Assembly: GCA_951813525.2 (NCBI GenBank)
Contig: CATOTJ020000002.1
Span: 2,480,001 to 2,544,000, forward strand
Direction of reading: 5' to 3'
Origin: Thermohalobaculum sp951813525
Lineage (GTDB): Bacteria; Pseudomonadota; Alphaproteobacteria; Rhodobacterales; Rhodobacteraceae
DNA length: 64,000 nt
Below the pieces are notes generated by a model. It ran no database searches. It had not been told where the DNA came from and worked only from the letters and a program-made list of their open reading frames with translations. Position numbers and translations under genes: made by a program. Within the stretch, counting starts at the first letter, position 1. Every line of letters begins with the position of its first letter. This document shows, piece by piece, positions 34,298-43,225 of this stretch.

Positions 34298-35767
34298 CTA
34301 GCCCGGCACCGGTTTCGGCCCGGCGCCGGACCAATCCTCGCCGCGGGTCATCAGCATCGCCAACGCCACCGCGATAAACGCCAGAACCGACCCGGCCAGC
34401 AGCGCGTAATCGGTCGATCTCAGGATCAGGTAGAGAACACCGTAAAGCGTAACCAATGCGCCGATCAGAACCGCGGCGCGCCTCCCCAGCGCCAGTCCGG
34501 AATATCCGTAAAGTCCGATCAGACCGATTGTCGCCGCAGCCGCCACCAGATAGGCGGGCGTAAAGCCAATCTGCTCCGCAAAACTCAGAAGCAGCAAAAA
34601 GAACACGCATTGCGCGATCCCGATCAGCACGAACTGCGCCGCATGCACCGGCCGGGCGGCAAAGCGCTCGATCAGAAACACGGTCAGGAAGGTCAACGCG
34701 ATGAACAATATGCCGTATTTCGCAGCCCGTTCCGTCTTTTGGTAGTGATCCACGGGATTGTAAAAACTCACCCCGAAATCGGCGTCCGACCGCCACATGC
34801 CCCGGGCCACCTGCAGGACATCGCGGGCCAGATGCGGGATCGACCAGTGCGCGGCGAAGCCTGTCTCTGCCACTGTGCGTTCCTTGGGCAGGAAAGCGCC
34901 CTGAAAGCTTGGATGTGGCCAGTCCGATTCCATCTTGATCTCGGTCTGGCGGCCCACCGGCGCGAACATCAGCTCTCGGGCGCCGTTCAGCCCCATGGTC
35001 AGGCGAAAGTCCGTGCGCCCGCGCGGGTCGCCCAAAATCGCCTGGATGCCGGATTTTCCGCGCAGCGGCGTGCCCGGCTCCAACGCGATGTCCGCCTTGA
35101 TACTGCGCGTGCGCCGGGGCGTTCTATCAACGCTATCGGGCAGCGGCGTTCCCGGATCCAGATCCAACGGCTTGCCATCGGCCGTCAACACCGCCTTGCC
35201 CGAAAACGACCGCGTCCCCGACATCAACACCGCCAAACGGGCCCGGTCCCACAACACCGTCTCGCCTTTGCGGACATGCAAATCGACCCTCGCAAAATCG
35301 AACCGCGCGCCGATTTCGAAATCGGTCGTGTAAACCGGCACCTCGAAAATCCCGCGCTTGCGGACCTGCGAGACACTGTCCGCCGAAATCTCGAGCGTCT
35401 CGGGCATCAGAATGATCGGCTCCGCCATTTCGCGAACCCGTTTGTGCCTTTTTGTGCCGTCCTCATCGGTGATGACACGCTCGACCTCGTGCTCGACCGG
35501 GATCACGATGACCGGCCCTGCCATGCGGATCGGCCCGCCCCAGCGTTGCGACACCTCGCCGACGGCCTGGCGCTGATACCGCGCCCGCTCGTCGATCAGC
35601 CCCGTGACCATCAATAACGGGATGCCCATCAACAGCGTCAGCAGGATCATCATGGCAAACCGCCAGCCGCGCGACGCAAAGAACGCCCGTGCGCCCGAGG
35701 GGCGGGCAGGCGGCACATAGGGCGGCGAACCGGCGCCGCCAGGCGGCTGGACCGAAGTGTCGGACAT
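34298..35767 (-). CDS. creD: Cell envelope integrity protein CreD
   Basis: 489 residues from the ATG at 35767 (MSDTSVQPPGGAG). A proline-rich cytoplasmic start is followed by a membrane segment (FAMMILLTLLMGIPLLMVTGLI), then a large periplasmic part with the family motif RYQRQAVGEVSQRWGGPIRMAGPVIVIPV and GARELMFAPVGRQTEIKMESDWPHPSFQGAFLPKERTV. Five or six C-terminal membrane segments finish the protein. CreD is an inner-membrane protein linked in enterobacteria to the CreBC regulon and colicin tolerance. creBC are not in the window. The start region is back-to-back with the CorC-type gene on the other strand. Confidence 0.9.
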   Translation of the reverse strand: MSDTSVQPPGGAGSPPYVPPARPSGARAFFASRGWRFAMMILLTLLMGIPLLMVTGLIDERARYQRQAVGEVSQRWGGPIRMAGPVIVIPVEHEVERVITDEDGTKRHKRVREMAEPIILMPETLEISADSVSQVRKRGIFEVPVYTTDFEIGARFDFARVDLHVRKGETVLWDRARLAVLMSGTRSFSGKAVLTADGKPLDLDPGTPLPDSVDRTPRRTRSIKADIALEPGTPLRGKSGIQAILGDPRGRTDFRLTMGLNGARELMFAPVGRQTEIKMESDWPHPSFQGAFLPKERTVAETGFAAHWSIPHLARDVLQVARGMWRSDADFGVSFYNPVDHYQKTERAAKYGILFIALTFLTVFLIERFAARPVHAAQFVLIGIAQCVFFLLLLSFAEQIGFTPAYLVAAAATIGLIGLYGYSGLALGRRAAVLIGALVTLYGVLYLILRSTDYALLAGSVLAFIAVALAMLMTRGEDWSGAGPKPVPG

Positions 35768-35962
35768 CGTCAAATCCTTGATGTTATCTTGCAGAACCAA
35801 AGCCAGATTGCCCGCCGCCGCGCTGCAGATCGCCCGCCAAACCCCCGGATAACTGTGCAGAAACAGCGGGATTCCGGCGGGTTTCGATCGATTTTCCTTG
35901 CCCTGCACCCCTTGCAGCGGCGCCCCCGGCAACCCATAACCCGGTTCATCTGCAAACAATGG

Positions 35963-37276
35963 ATGGACGTCATGGACGCCTGGCTCATCTGGAGCATCGT
36001 GATTCTCGCCCTTCTGGGGCTCTCGGCCTTTTTTTCGGGCTCGGAAACCGCGCTGACCGCGGTCGACCGCAGCGCCATGCACATGCGCGCGGCCCAGGGG
36101 TCGCGCGGCGCACGGACCGCGCTTGGTCTGATGGACGACAATGAACGCCTCATCGGCTCGATCTTGCTCGGGAACAATCTGGTCAACATCCTGGCGGCCT
36201 CGCTGGCCACCGCGCTATTTACTCAGGCGTTTGGCGAGACCGGAGTGGTCTGGGCGACCATCGTCATGACCTTCCTGGTCCTGATCTTTTCCGAGGTCGC
36301 GCCCAAGACCTATGCCATCACCTATCCCGAACGGGCCGCGGTGCGTGTCGCGCCGGTTATCCGGCTTTTGGTCCGGGTCCTTGCGCCCGTGGTTGACACG
36401 ATCCGCGCTGTCGTGCGCGGTGCCTTCAGTGTGATCGGGATCGATGCCGACCCGAACGCGCACATGCTGGCCCCGCATGAACAGATCCGGGGCGCGATCG
36501 ATCTCCACCACTCCGAAGGCGGCGTCGACAAAATCGACCGTGACCGCCTGCTGGCAGCGCTCGACCTCAAGGATCGCGAGGTAGCCGAGGTCATGCGCTA
36601 TCGACGCGATATCCAGTCGATCTCGGCCGACGAGTCGCCCGAAGACATTCTCGCCTTCTGCCTCTCCTCGTCGCACACCCGCATCCCGCTCTGGCGCGGC
36701 GAGCCCGAGAACATTGTCGGTGTCATCCACGCCAAGGACCTGCTGCGCGCCGAATATCAGCGCGTGCGCAATGCCGATGATCCCAAGGCTGCTCTGAAAT
36801 CGCTTGATGTGCTCGACGTCGCCATGCCGCCCTGGTTCGTGCCCGACACGCGCCCGCTCGACGACCTGCTGCGCGCGTTCCTGCGCCGCAAGTCGCATTT
36901 CGCGCTGGTGGTTGACGAATATGGCGTTCTTCAGGGCCTGGTCACGCTGGAAGATATCCTTGAAGAGATTGTCGGCGACATCACCGACGAGCATGATCTC
37001 GACGACGAATCCGTTGTGCGCGAAACCGACGGGTCGCTGATCGTGCCGGGCCAGATGACAATCCGCGATCTCAACCGCGCGCTCGACTGGTCACTGCCCG
37101 ATGACGAGGCAACGACCATTGCCGGGCTGATGATCCACGAAGCGCAGACAATCCCGAACGAAGGCAAAGTCTTTGCCTTCCACGGCCTGCGCTTCGAGGT
37201 GTTGGAGCGAACCCGGCAACAGGTCACCCGCCTGCGCCTCAAACCGCTCCACGGACGCACCCGAAAAAGCGGATAG
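35963..37276 (+). CDS. CNNM/CorC-HlyC family transporter-like protein (DUF21, CBS pair, CorC_HlyC)
   Basis: 437 residues from the ATG at 35963; a second ATG lies three codons later. The N-terminal DUF21/CNNM membrane domain begins AWLIWSIVILALLGLSAFFSGSETALTAVDRSAMHM, with the signature SGSETAL. A CBS pair follows (about 210-330; MRYRRDIQSISADESPEDILAFCLSSSHTRIPLW, FALVVDEYGVLQGLVTLEDILEEIVGDI). The C-terminal CorC_HlyC domain ends FHGLRFEVLERTRQQVTRLRLKP. Related proteins are Mg2+ (or Na+/Mg2+) transport or efflux factors in the inner membrane. Older annotations call them haemolysins. Confidence 0.9.
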   Translation: MDVMDAWLIWSIVILALLGLSAFFSGSETALTAVDRSAMHMRAAQGSRGARTALGLMDDNERLIGSILLGNNLVNILAASLATALFTQAFGETGVVWATIVMTFLVLIFSEVAPKTYAITYPERAAVRVAPVIRLLVRVLAPVVDTIRAVVRGAFSVIGIDADPNAHMLAPHEQIRGAIDLHHSEGGVDKIDRDRLLAALDLKDREVAEVMRYRRDIQSISADESPEDILAFCLSSSHTRIPLWRGEPENIVGVIHAKDLLRAEYQRVRNADDPKAALKSLDVLDVAMPPWFVPDTRPLDDLLRAFLRRKSHFALVVDEYGVLQGLVTLEDILEEIVGDITDEHDLDDESVVRETDGSLIVPGQMTIRDLNRALDWSLPDDEATTIAGLMIHEAQTIPNEGKVFAFHGLRFEVLERTRQQVTRLRLKPLHGRTRKSG

Positions 37277-37819
37277 GGATCTAGCCCCAGGCGGCACTCC
37301 CGTGTTCGCCTGGCCGCGGCCACGCCCGGCCCATACCGACATTCGCAGTCGCGATCTCAATTTAGGGTTTGACCTTTGAAGCTGACCCTTGCTGTGCCCG
37401 CGGCTTGCCTGCTTCAGGGTCGCAGACGAACGCTTGCGCTTTGGCAGAACGGATCGAAAATCATAACTTCACCTTCGACCGTCGGCTTCCAATGAAACTC
37501 CAATTCTGGTCCCGGCGGCCCAACTCATTGCGCAGGTTCCAAACAAAACCTTCTCGTCAGGCTTCAGTGAAGTCTTCCAAGAGCCATATATGACGCCAAG
37601 CAATATCAACGAACCCACGGACTGTCTCGACGGATATACATGCGTGTAAACGCCCGGCAGATTAGCATCTCGAAAGTCTGGAAGAGATTTTCGGCCCGAA
37701 CCGGCAGCGCACGATGAAGTGAGCGAAAAACTGGTGCGACGGGCGCGGATTTCTTGGATTGCGCTGCCCATCGAGGATACCGTTGCGCCATCTCTTGTTG
37801 GTTTCGGGGAAGATTATCA
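37277..37819. other. Intergenic region with lower GC, no clear gene
   Basis: About 540 bases between the CorC-type gene and the Hint-domain gene. A minus-strand frame at 37469-37771 is open but has mixed codon use, no ribosome binding site and no recognisable domain, so it is not called; it might be the remnant of a decayed gene (SLILLGVIYGSWKTSL looks protein-like). The last 30 bases hold the ribosome binding site of the next gene (GGGGAAG). No RNA gene is seen. Confidence 0.4.
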
Positions 37820-38842
37820 GTGCCGACCCTCACCCTGACGACGAATGACGATTTTCTGGATCTCAGCGGCACACCTGCAGGGGGCGAGGCGACAACAGTC
37901 GCGGCGTTGGACGGAAACGACACGATCATCGGAACCCAGGGCGCCGATGTTATCTATGGCGGCGTGGGCAATGATTGGCTGGACAGCCGTGGAGCCGACG
38001 GCACGCTCTATGGCGGCGTCGGCAACGACGTTCTGGTCGCAGCTTTCGGCGATACGGTTTATGGCGGCGGCACATCGACCGTCAGCCTGCCGGGTGATGA
38101 CGACGTTCTGAATGTCGCCCGCCTGATCCCGCCCGGCGGGTCCTTCCGAACAATCCCAAGTCTCACGGACCCGGACGATGGTATCGTCGAAATCCTTGAT
38201 GCTGCCGGCACGGTCATTGGCGCGGTCACCTACTTCGAAATCGAAAGGCCGCCCGGTTTTCCCTGTTTCGCAGCCGGTACCCAGATCTCGACCCCCGCCG
38301 GGCCGCGCGCGGTCGAGGATCTTGTTCAGGGTGACCTGGTGCGTTCGTGGGATGGACGAACATTGCCGGTTCGCTGGGCCGGGAAAAGAACACTGCAAGG
38401 CTATGGCAAGATGGCGCCGGTCCGGGTCCAGGCCGGAACACTGGGCGCCAAAGCGGACTTGGAAATCTCGCAACTCCACCGCCTGTTGGTGATTTCACCC
38501 TGGGCCGAGCTGATGTTTGGAACGCCTGCGGTACTGGTGCCTGCCAAACATCTTGTGAACGGCACCACGGTCCGGCTGTCCCCGGCGCCTGCGGTGACTT
38601 ACTGTCATCTGCTGTTCGACCGGCACGAAGTGGTCGTTGCAAACGGCGCCCCAGCCGAGGCTTTTCACCCCGGACAACAGGGTCTGAACTGGCTTGGGCA
38701 CGAGATGCGCGAAGAGATCTATGCAATCTTCCCCCAGCTTCGGGCCGATATTACCCGCTATGGCCCTGACTGTTTTCCCACCCTCAAAGGTTACGAGGCT
38801 GCAGCGCTGGCCAACCGCATCCTGACCGCCGGAAGGACCTGA
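37820..38842 (+). CDS. Hint-domain protein with short RTX-like N-terminal repeats
   Basis: 340 residues from a GTG (37820), chosen because GGGGAAG lies directly upstream. Residues about 40-75 hold glycine/aspartate nonapeptide-like repeats (IYGGVGNDWLDSRG, LYGGVGNDVLV) as in calcium-binding RTX proteins. A Hedgehog/intein (Hint_2) domain starts at CFAAGTQISTPAGPRAVEDL (Cys149) and runs to about 300. Many Roseobacters encode families of such proteins, thought to be exported by type I systems and to self-cleave at the cysteine. No type I secretion genes are adjacent. The function is unknown. Confidence 0.85.
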   Translation: MPTLTLTTNDDFLDLSGTPAGGEATTVAALDGNDTIIGTQGADVIYGGVGNDWLDSRGADGTLYGGVGNDVLVAAFGDTVYGGGTSTVSLPGDDDVLNVARLIPPGGSFRTIPSLTDPDDGIVEILDAAGTVIGAVTYFEIERPPGFPCFAAGTQISTPAGPRAVEDLVQGDLVRSWDGRTLPVRWAGKRTLQGYGKMAPVRVQAGTLGAKADLEISQLHRLLVISPWAELMFGTPAVLVPAKHLVNGTTVRLSPAPAVTYCHLLFDRHEVVVANGAPAEAFHPGQQGLNWLGHEMREEIYAIFPQLRADITRYGPDCFPTLKGYEAAALANRILTAGRT

Positions 38843-39176
38843 TTGTCGGATCGGCCGTACTCTTGCGACAACACTGCGAGCGCCACTGAATGAACCGGGT
38901 TCTCATCGAAAAGCATTCGAGTCTCCGGCGACCCAGATCCGAGCGTTGGTCCGGTACATCTGCGTCAAAGTCTGCTGGTCGCTGCGCGTACTTAACTCGG
39001 CGGCGATCCGGTTAAAAATTCCAGGCCACCTCTAGAGATTAGGCGGGTAACTAAATATATCTGACCTGCTTGAAACTAATAAGGGCCGATCCACGGGAAC
39101 TCGATTGACGTCTACACCCAAGCCAGCCGGAACATTCGGCGTTCTCGCTCCATAAAGTGCGCAGCATGTTCAGCTT
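38843..39176. other. Intergenic region, falling GC content
   Basis: About 330 bases between the Hint gene and the AT-rich orphan gene. From about 39000 the sequence becomes AT-rich (for example AACTAAATATATCTG near 39050), marking the left edge of a stretch of foreign composition. No gene, RNA or terminator with a T-run is recognised. The promoter of the next gene should lie here. Confidence 0.4.
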
Positions 39177-40436
39177 GTGAATTGGATACGCAGTATGATG
39201 CAAAAAGCCAGGCAAACGTGGTTTCAGGCACTCCTTTGCCTCGTGTGGTTTGCATCGCATGCTCATGCCGACGCAGAGCCGTCAGATGACTACACGCACC
39301 TTCTGCGCATCCAAGTAGCCGTCGAACTCGACGGAAAGCGGATCGATCTGGACAACACAATTTTCTGTGGGAACCGGCCTTACGGGACTGACGAAATCAG
39401 GAAAACGAAGAAACCGCTGCCAATTCAATATCGCGTGTTGCACCCGGCCGGAGAGGCCGGATTGATCATATACAATGTGAGTTGGATCCTGTGCAGCCTC
39501 GGCCAATCGGTCTGGCGTCCGGGCATTACGCCGGAACGGGAGTTCAAAGCGCCAGAAGGATATCTGCCGGTCTTCTCTTGGTACAACTCAAAGGATCTAT
39601 CGGACGCGACATTCGGCGAGATGTACGTCTCAGAAACATCTGTAACGGCGCCGAATGCAAGACTGCGGCTTTTGTCGCCGATGCGGTTCTCCATCCCAGA
39701 TCACCCGCCGACGAGGCAGCAGGTTTTGGATGCGGTCCGAAGGGCGGATATCGCTGTAGATCACATGCGGAAACGAAAATTGGGCGTCAGCGGCATTCTG
39801 ATCACGATTGACGAATCCGATTGGAGCGATGCCGGTGAATTAAGACAGCAAGCGAAGAAATTGTGGACAAACAAAACAAACCCGGACCTGTTTATAAATT
39901 CAATCATGTCAATCGCTGAGACGGATGAATTAGTAAACATTACATACTTAAAGAAGCACGATTGGTTTTATCCGACATTAGGCCTTTTAATTAGGCCACT
40001 GCGCGCATCTCTGAGCGAAATGTTCAAATTCGGCGTCCCCAGACGAGGATTCCAGAATGATGGCCGCTTCGGAGGACAAAGACGAAATCAGTGGTCTGAT
40101 ACGATCCGACCTATGACCTGCGGTCCAGATGACACCGCAATACCGCATCCAGATCGTTTGGGATATCGGATCGAACTTCGACGATCTGATATCTGTCTTC
40201 TACCCGGACGCGAAGCAATCGTGGAACTTCGCGGTCAAAGATTTCGAATGCCACGCAAGGACGCATTAATCGTTCTCTATTCGCCATCAGAGAAGCGAAT
40301 TTATCTCATTCTACGACGGAAGAAACCCCGAACGAAATCGCCCGCCATTCCCACTCGCACATACCACCACCAGCACACCCGCCGGACCGAAGGCGGCATC
40401 GCGCGTCTGACGGCACATTCCGCCAGCACGCCCTAA
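39177..40436 (+). CDS. Hypothetical secreted protein of foreign composition
   Basis: 419 residues from a GTG at 39177, or 413 from an ATG at 39195 (MMQKARQTWFQALLCLVWFASHAHA), which gives a good signal peptide. The product should be periplasmic or outside the cell. Five cysteines are in the mature part. No domain is recognised; the C-terminus is strongly basic (LILRRKKPRTKSPAIPTRTYHHQHTRR). The DNA is much AT-richer than the surroundings: only 22 of 60 bases at 39901-39960 are G or C. Codon use differs accordingly (ATA, TTA, AAA). This suggests recent acquisition. No neighbouring gene hints at its role. Confidence 0.6.
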   Translation: MNWIRSMMQKARQTWFQALLCLVWFASHAHADAEPSDDYTHLLRIQVAVELDGKRIDLDNTIFCGNRPYGTDEIRKTKKPLPIQYRVLHPAGEAGLIIYNVSWILCSLGQSVWRPGITPEREFKAPEGYLPVFSWYNSKDLSDATFGEMYVSETSVTAPNARLRLLSPMRFSIPDHPPTRQQVLDAVRRADIAVDHMRKRKLGVSGILITIDESDWSDAGELRQQAKKLWTNKTNPDLFINSIMSIAETDELVNITYLKKHDWFYPTLGLLIRPLRASLSEMFKFGVPRRGFQNDGRFGGQRRNQWSDTIRPMTCGPDDTAIPHPDRLGYRIELRRSDICLLPGREAIVELRGQRFRMPRKDALIVLYSPSEKRIYLILRRKKPRTKSPAIPTRTYHHQHTRRTEGGIARLTAHSASTP

Positions 40437-40461
40437 GTCAGCAGACGCCCTTCCAGTCGCC

Positions 40462-40974
40462 CTAATCGAGCGCTTTGGCGTGCCAGATCTCGGTCGCGAC
40501 ATCGCCCTCTCCGCAGGTCGTCATGGTGACATAGCCGTAATATTCACCCTCCTCCGAGACTTGCGTCAGGCAGACATTCTGCGCCATTCCGGCGTTGTAA
40601 AGCCGCGCGGTCGAGTCGCCTGCTTCCTCGGATCGCCAATCCTGCAACCGCTCGCCCGGTACACATGGGGCCATCGCCGCAATCGTGCCCAGCGCAACGT
40701 GCGGCACCAATGTCAAACAGGATCCCGCGCCCAGGGATTTGACGTGGATCTTAAACCAGTCGCCTTCGCCGGACTGGGTCCAGGCCGAATGGGGTTCCTC
40801 GTCGCCTCCGAAAATTCTGACCAGTTGCGGGGACGAACCGGACATATCGACACTCATCGAGTTGCCGGGCCAACTGAAATCCGCCCCCAACGCATAATAG
40901 TCGTCGGCCATGGCAGAATGCCCCGCCATAGCAAAAACAGCCGCAGCGGCTGCACCCATCACAAACTTTCGCAT
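40462..40974 (-). CDS. Hypothetical secreted protein
   Basis: 170 residues from the ATG at 40974 (MRKFVMGAAAAAVFAMAGHSAMA), a clear signal peptide; an ATG four codons upstream is less likely. The mature protein starts DDYYALGADFSWPGNSMSVDMSGSSPQLVRIFGG and contains four cysteines (GSCLTLVP, APCVPGERL, QNVCLTQV, MTTCGEGD), probably two disulfides. The short QxW-like pieces (LQDWRSEEAGDSTARLYNAGMAQNVCLTQ) faintly recall a ricin-B beta-trefoil lobe, but the match is too weak to claim. It converges with the AT-rich orphan gene. Confidence 0.65.
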   Translation of the reverse strand: MRKFVMGAAAAAVFAMAGHSAMADDYYALGADFSWPGNSMSVDMSGSSPQLVRIFGGDEEPHSAWTQSGEGDWFKIHVKSLGAGSCLTLVPHVALGTIAAMAPCVPGERLQDWRSEEAGDSTARLYNAGMAQNVCLTQVSEEGEYYGYVTMTTCGEGDVATEIWHAKALD

Positions 40975-41200
40975 CGCTCTTCCCACTTTCAGATCGGATC
41001 TGTCTGGACCTAACGCAATTGCGCGGCTTCGACCAACGCATTTGACCGCCGAGTTTCAGAAGGCGAGACCATGATTGCCTGGTTGCGGCGCCTATATCCT
41101 CGATCTGCGCTCAGAAACCGCGCATCAGAAATTGATCGTTTGGCGGGCGGCAAGCGCGGCACCAAGGGGCGCGGCGCCATAGGACACCGCGCCACGCGCG

Positions 41201-42010
41201 TCAGGCCGCGGCCAGCAATTCGACGACCTCGTCGGTCGACCAAACAGCGTTTGCCATATAGCGGAAATTGGTCAGCGCGGCGAGATAGCCATCGCCTTCA
41301 GGCAACATGGCGGCAGCCGTCGCATCTTTGACCACCGCGACCTCAAAGCCCAACTCCAGCAACTCGCGCATATGGCTTTCCGTGCACAGATTGGCCGACA
41401 TGCCAGCCAGAATGATCTGATCGACCCCTGCTTTTCGAAGCTGCAAGCCCAGATCGTTCGACTCGTTTCCGTAAAGCTTGTGCGGCGAGGTAACGATCGT
41501 CTTCCCGTCATGGATGTATTTCTTGTACTGCGGCATGAAATCGGCGCCGGAGTTCTCGAAGCCTTCCGTCGTCAGGGCGCCCTTACGGTCGAACATGCCG
41601 ATTTTGTGCATCAGCTTTTCCAACGCGCCTTCAAAGCGCCAACCGTGATCGGTCGGGTAATAATAGTGCGGCGAGACCGCGACGGTGATGTTCTTGGCCT
41701 TTGCGGCAACGAACAAACGCTCGATATTTTCGACCGTATTGTGGTGCGTTACGCTCTTGCCGACAACGCCCCAGGTGACACCGTCAGGGCTGAGGAAATC
41801 GATCTGCGGATCGGTCACGACCAGGGCGGCCCTGGCCAGATCCAATTTCATGTCGCTCGGCGGCAGCGCGGGCTCGGCGGGCTCGGCATAGGGATCTTCG
41901 CTGGCCGCAGCGGCCGTACCACCAGCGGCGGCAACGGCAGTGGCTGCGGTCACGGCAAGCGCCCCGCGCAATGCATCCCGCCAGCTTAAATGATCGTGAT
42001 CCTGGCACAT
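41201..42010 (-). CDS. Exported isochorismatase-like cysteine hydrolase
   Basis: 269 residues from the ATG at 42010. The catalytic domain has the isochorismatase-superfamily triad: Asp in VVTDPQIDFLS, Lys in TSPHKLYGNES, and Cys in MSANLCTESHMRELLELGFEV. Members hydrolyse amides, ureas or N-carbamoyl compounds or isochorismate. Unusually, an N-terminal leader (LSWRDALRGALAVTAATAVAAAGGTAAAA) precedes the enzyme. It resembles a signal sequence with a possible Tat-like shape but no twin arginine, so periplasmic location is likely but unproven. It diverges from an AraC regulator that probably controls it. Confidence 0.85.
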   Translation of the reverse strand: MCQDHDHLSWRDALRGALAVTAATAVAAAGGTAAAASEDPYAEPAEPALPPSDMKLDLARAALVVTDPQIDFLSPDGVTWGVVGKSVTHHNTVENIERLFVAAKAKNITVAVSPHYYYPTDHGWRFEGALEKLMHKIGMFDRKGALTTEGFENSGADFMPQYKKYIHDGKTIVTSPHKLYGNESNDLGLQLRKAGVDQIILAGMSANLCTESHMRELLELGFEVAVVKDATAAAMLPEGDGYLAALTNFRYMANAVWSTDEVVELLAAA

Positions 42011-42134
42011 TGTCTTCTCCTGATTGTAACCTGCATCAGGCCATGACGCGCCGATCGATGTCTCTTTTGGTCCAGAAATGGTGCCCATCGGGCATTATGC
42101 GTACCCATCCGTCCAAAATGTGCTCATAGAAGAC

Positions 42135-43085
42135 ATGGATCTCGAAAAGCAATTGGACCTCAAATCAAACTTGGACCTCGAGTTTCTGCTCGACGAGATG
42201 GAGATCTCGACCGATCCCTTCGCGCTTTGCGAGCTTTATGGCCGGTGCGATCTGGGTCTCGGCCGGGACCCGTCGGCAACGCTGCATTATGTGCTGGCGG
42301 GGCAGGGAGAGATCGTGTTGCACGACCGGCCCGCCGTTCCGGTCCGGCGCGGCAGTCTGGTTTTGATCCCGGCGCTCAGGCACCACACCCTTCGGTGCTT
42401 TGGCGATCATGTCGACCCGCTGCCGGCCTGCCGCCCGGCGGGGCTGGATCTCGTTCATCTGATCCACGGCGACACGCCGGACCCGACCGGCGGGCGGCTG
42501 ATCGCGCTCTGCGCGCGCGTTACGCTCGGGCTGCGCAGCCTGCAGAATGTCATCGATCTGGTGCGCGATCCGATTGCCGCGACGGTTTACGACGGCAGCG
42601 CGCTGGCGGCGTCCATCGGTGGAATGTTGCGGGAAATCTCGGCCCCGGGGCCGGGCAGCCGGGCAATCATCCGGTCGCTGCTGCTCATCTGCATGATCGA
42701 GATGATCCGTCAGCGGCTTTCCGCCGGGGATGCAAGCCTTGCCTGGATGTCGGCCCTGCGCGATCCCAGGCTCTGGCCCGCCCTGCGGCGCATGACGGAC
42801 GCACCAGGCGAGCCGCATTCCGTCGACAGCCTTGCCGATATTTCCGGGATGAGCCGGTCAGCGTTCGCCAAACGATTTACCGAAGCCTATGGCAAAGGTC
42901 CGATGGATCTGCTCCGCGATTTGCGCATGCGGCTTGCATCCTCATTGCTCAGCAATTCGGACCTGCCCGTGAAACGCATTGCCGAGATCGTTGGTTTTCG
43001 CAGCCGCAGCGCCTTTACTCGCACGTTCGAGGGCGCGACCGGAATGTCGCCGCAGGAATTCCGCGGACATCGCCCGGACTATTGA
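42135..43085 (+). CDS. AraC family transcriptional regulator
   Basis: 316 residues from the ATG at 42135 (MDLEKQLDLKSNLDLEF); a start at 42078 would overlap the promoter of the divergent hydrolase and is possible. The N-terminal cupin-like part (ATLHYVLAGQGEIVLHDRPAVPVRRGSLVLIPALRHHTL) resembles AraC_binding_2/CupK types. The C-terminal double HTH (about 215-312) is typical: HSVDSLADISGMSRSAFAKRFTEAYGKGPMDLLRDLRMRLA and DLPVKRIAEIVGFRSRSAFTRTFEGATGMSPQEFR. The intergenic gap with the exported hydrolase is the likely operator region. Confidence 0.88.
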   Translation: MDLEKQLDLKSNLDLEFLLDEMEISTDPFALCELYGRCDLGLGRDPSATLHYVLAGQGEIVLHDRPAVPVRRGSLVLIPALRHHTLRCFGDHVDPLPACRPAGLDLVHLIHGDTPDPTGGRLIALCARVTLGLRSLQNVIDLVRDPIAATVYDGSALAASIGGMLREISAPGPGSRAIIRSLLLICMIEMIRQRLSAGDASLAWMSALRDPRLWPALRRMTDAPGEPHSVDSLADISGMSRSAFAKRFTEAYGKGPMDLLRDLRMRLASSLLSNSDLPVKRIAEIVGFRSRSAFTRTFEGATGMSPQEFRGHRPDY

Positions 43086-43225
43086 AACGGCCGATGGCCG
43101 CCCGCCGCTCAAGCCAGGGCCGCACCCGGCAGCCACGCCCCCGCACTTCCGGGGCGCCATGAACAAAGCGCCGTCTTGACACCCCCGACGCCAAGCCTGA
43201 CGCTCCGCGAAACCGGAGAATGCCC

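Noticed and set aside
35789..35962. Upstream extension of the CorC/HlyC-type gene
   Set aside because: The 58 added residues are basic and without homology, and overlap the creD start region; the ATG at 35963 precedes the family's first membrane helix.
37469..37771. A 100-codon minus-strand frame in the gap before the Hint gene
   Set aside because: No ribosome binding site, mixed codon use and no family; kept only as a remark in the intergenic entry.
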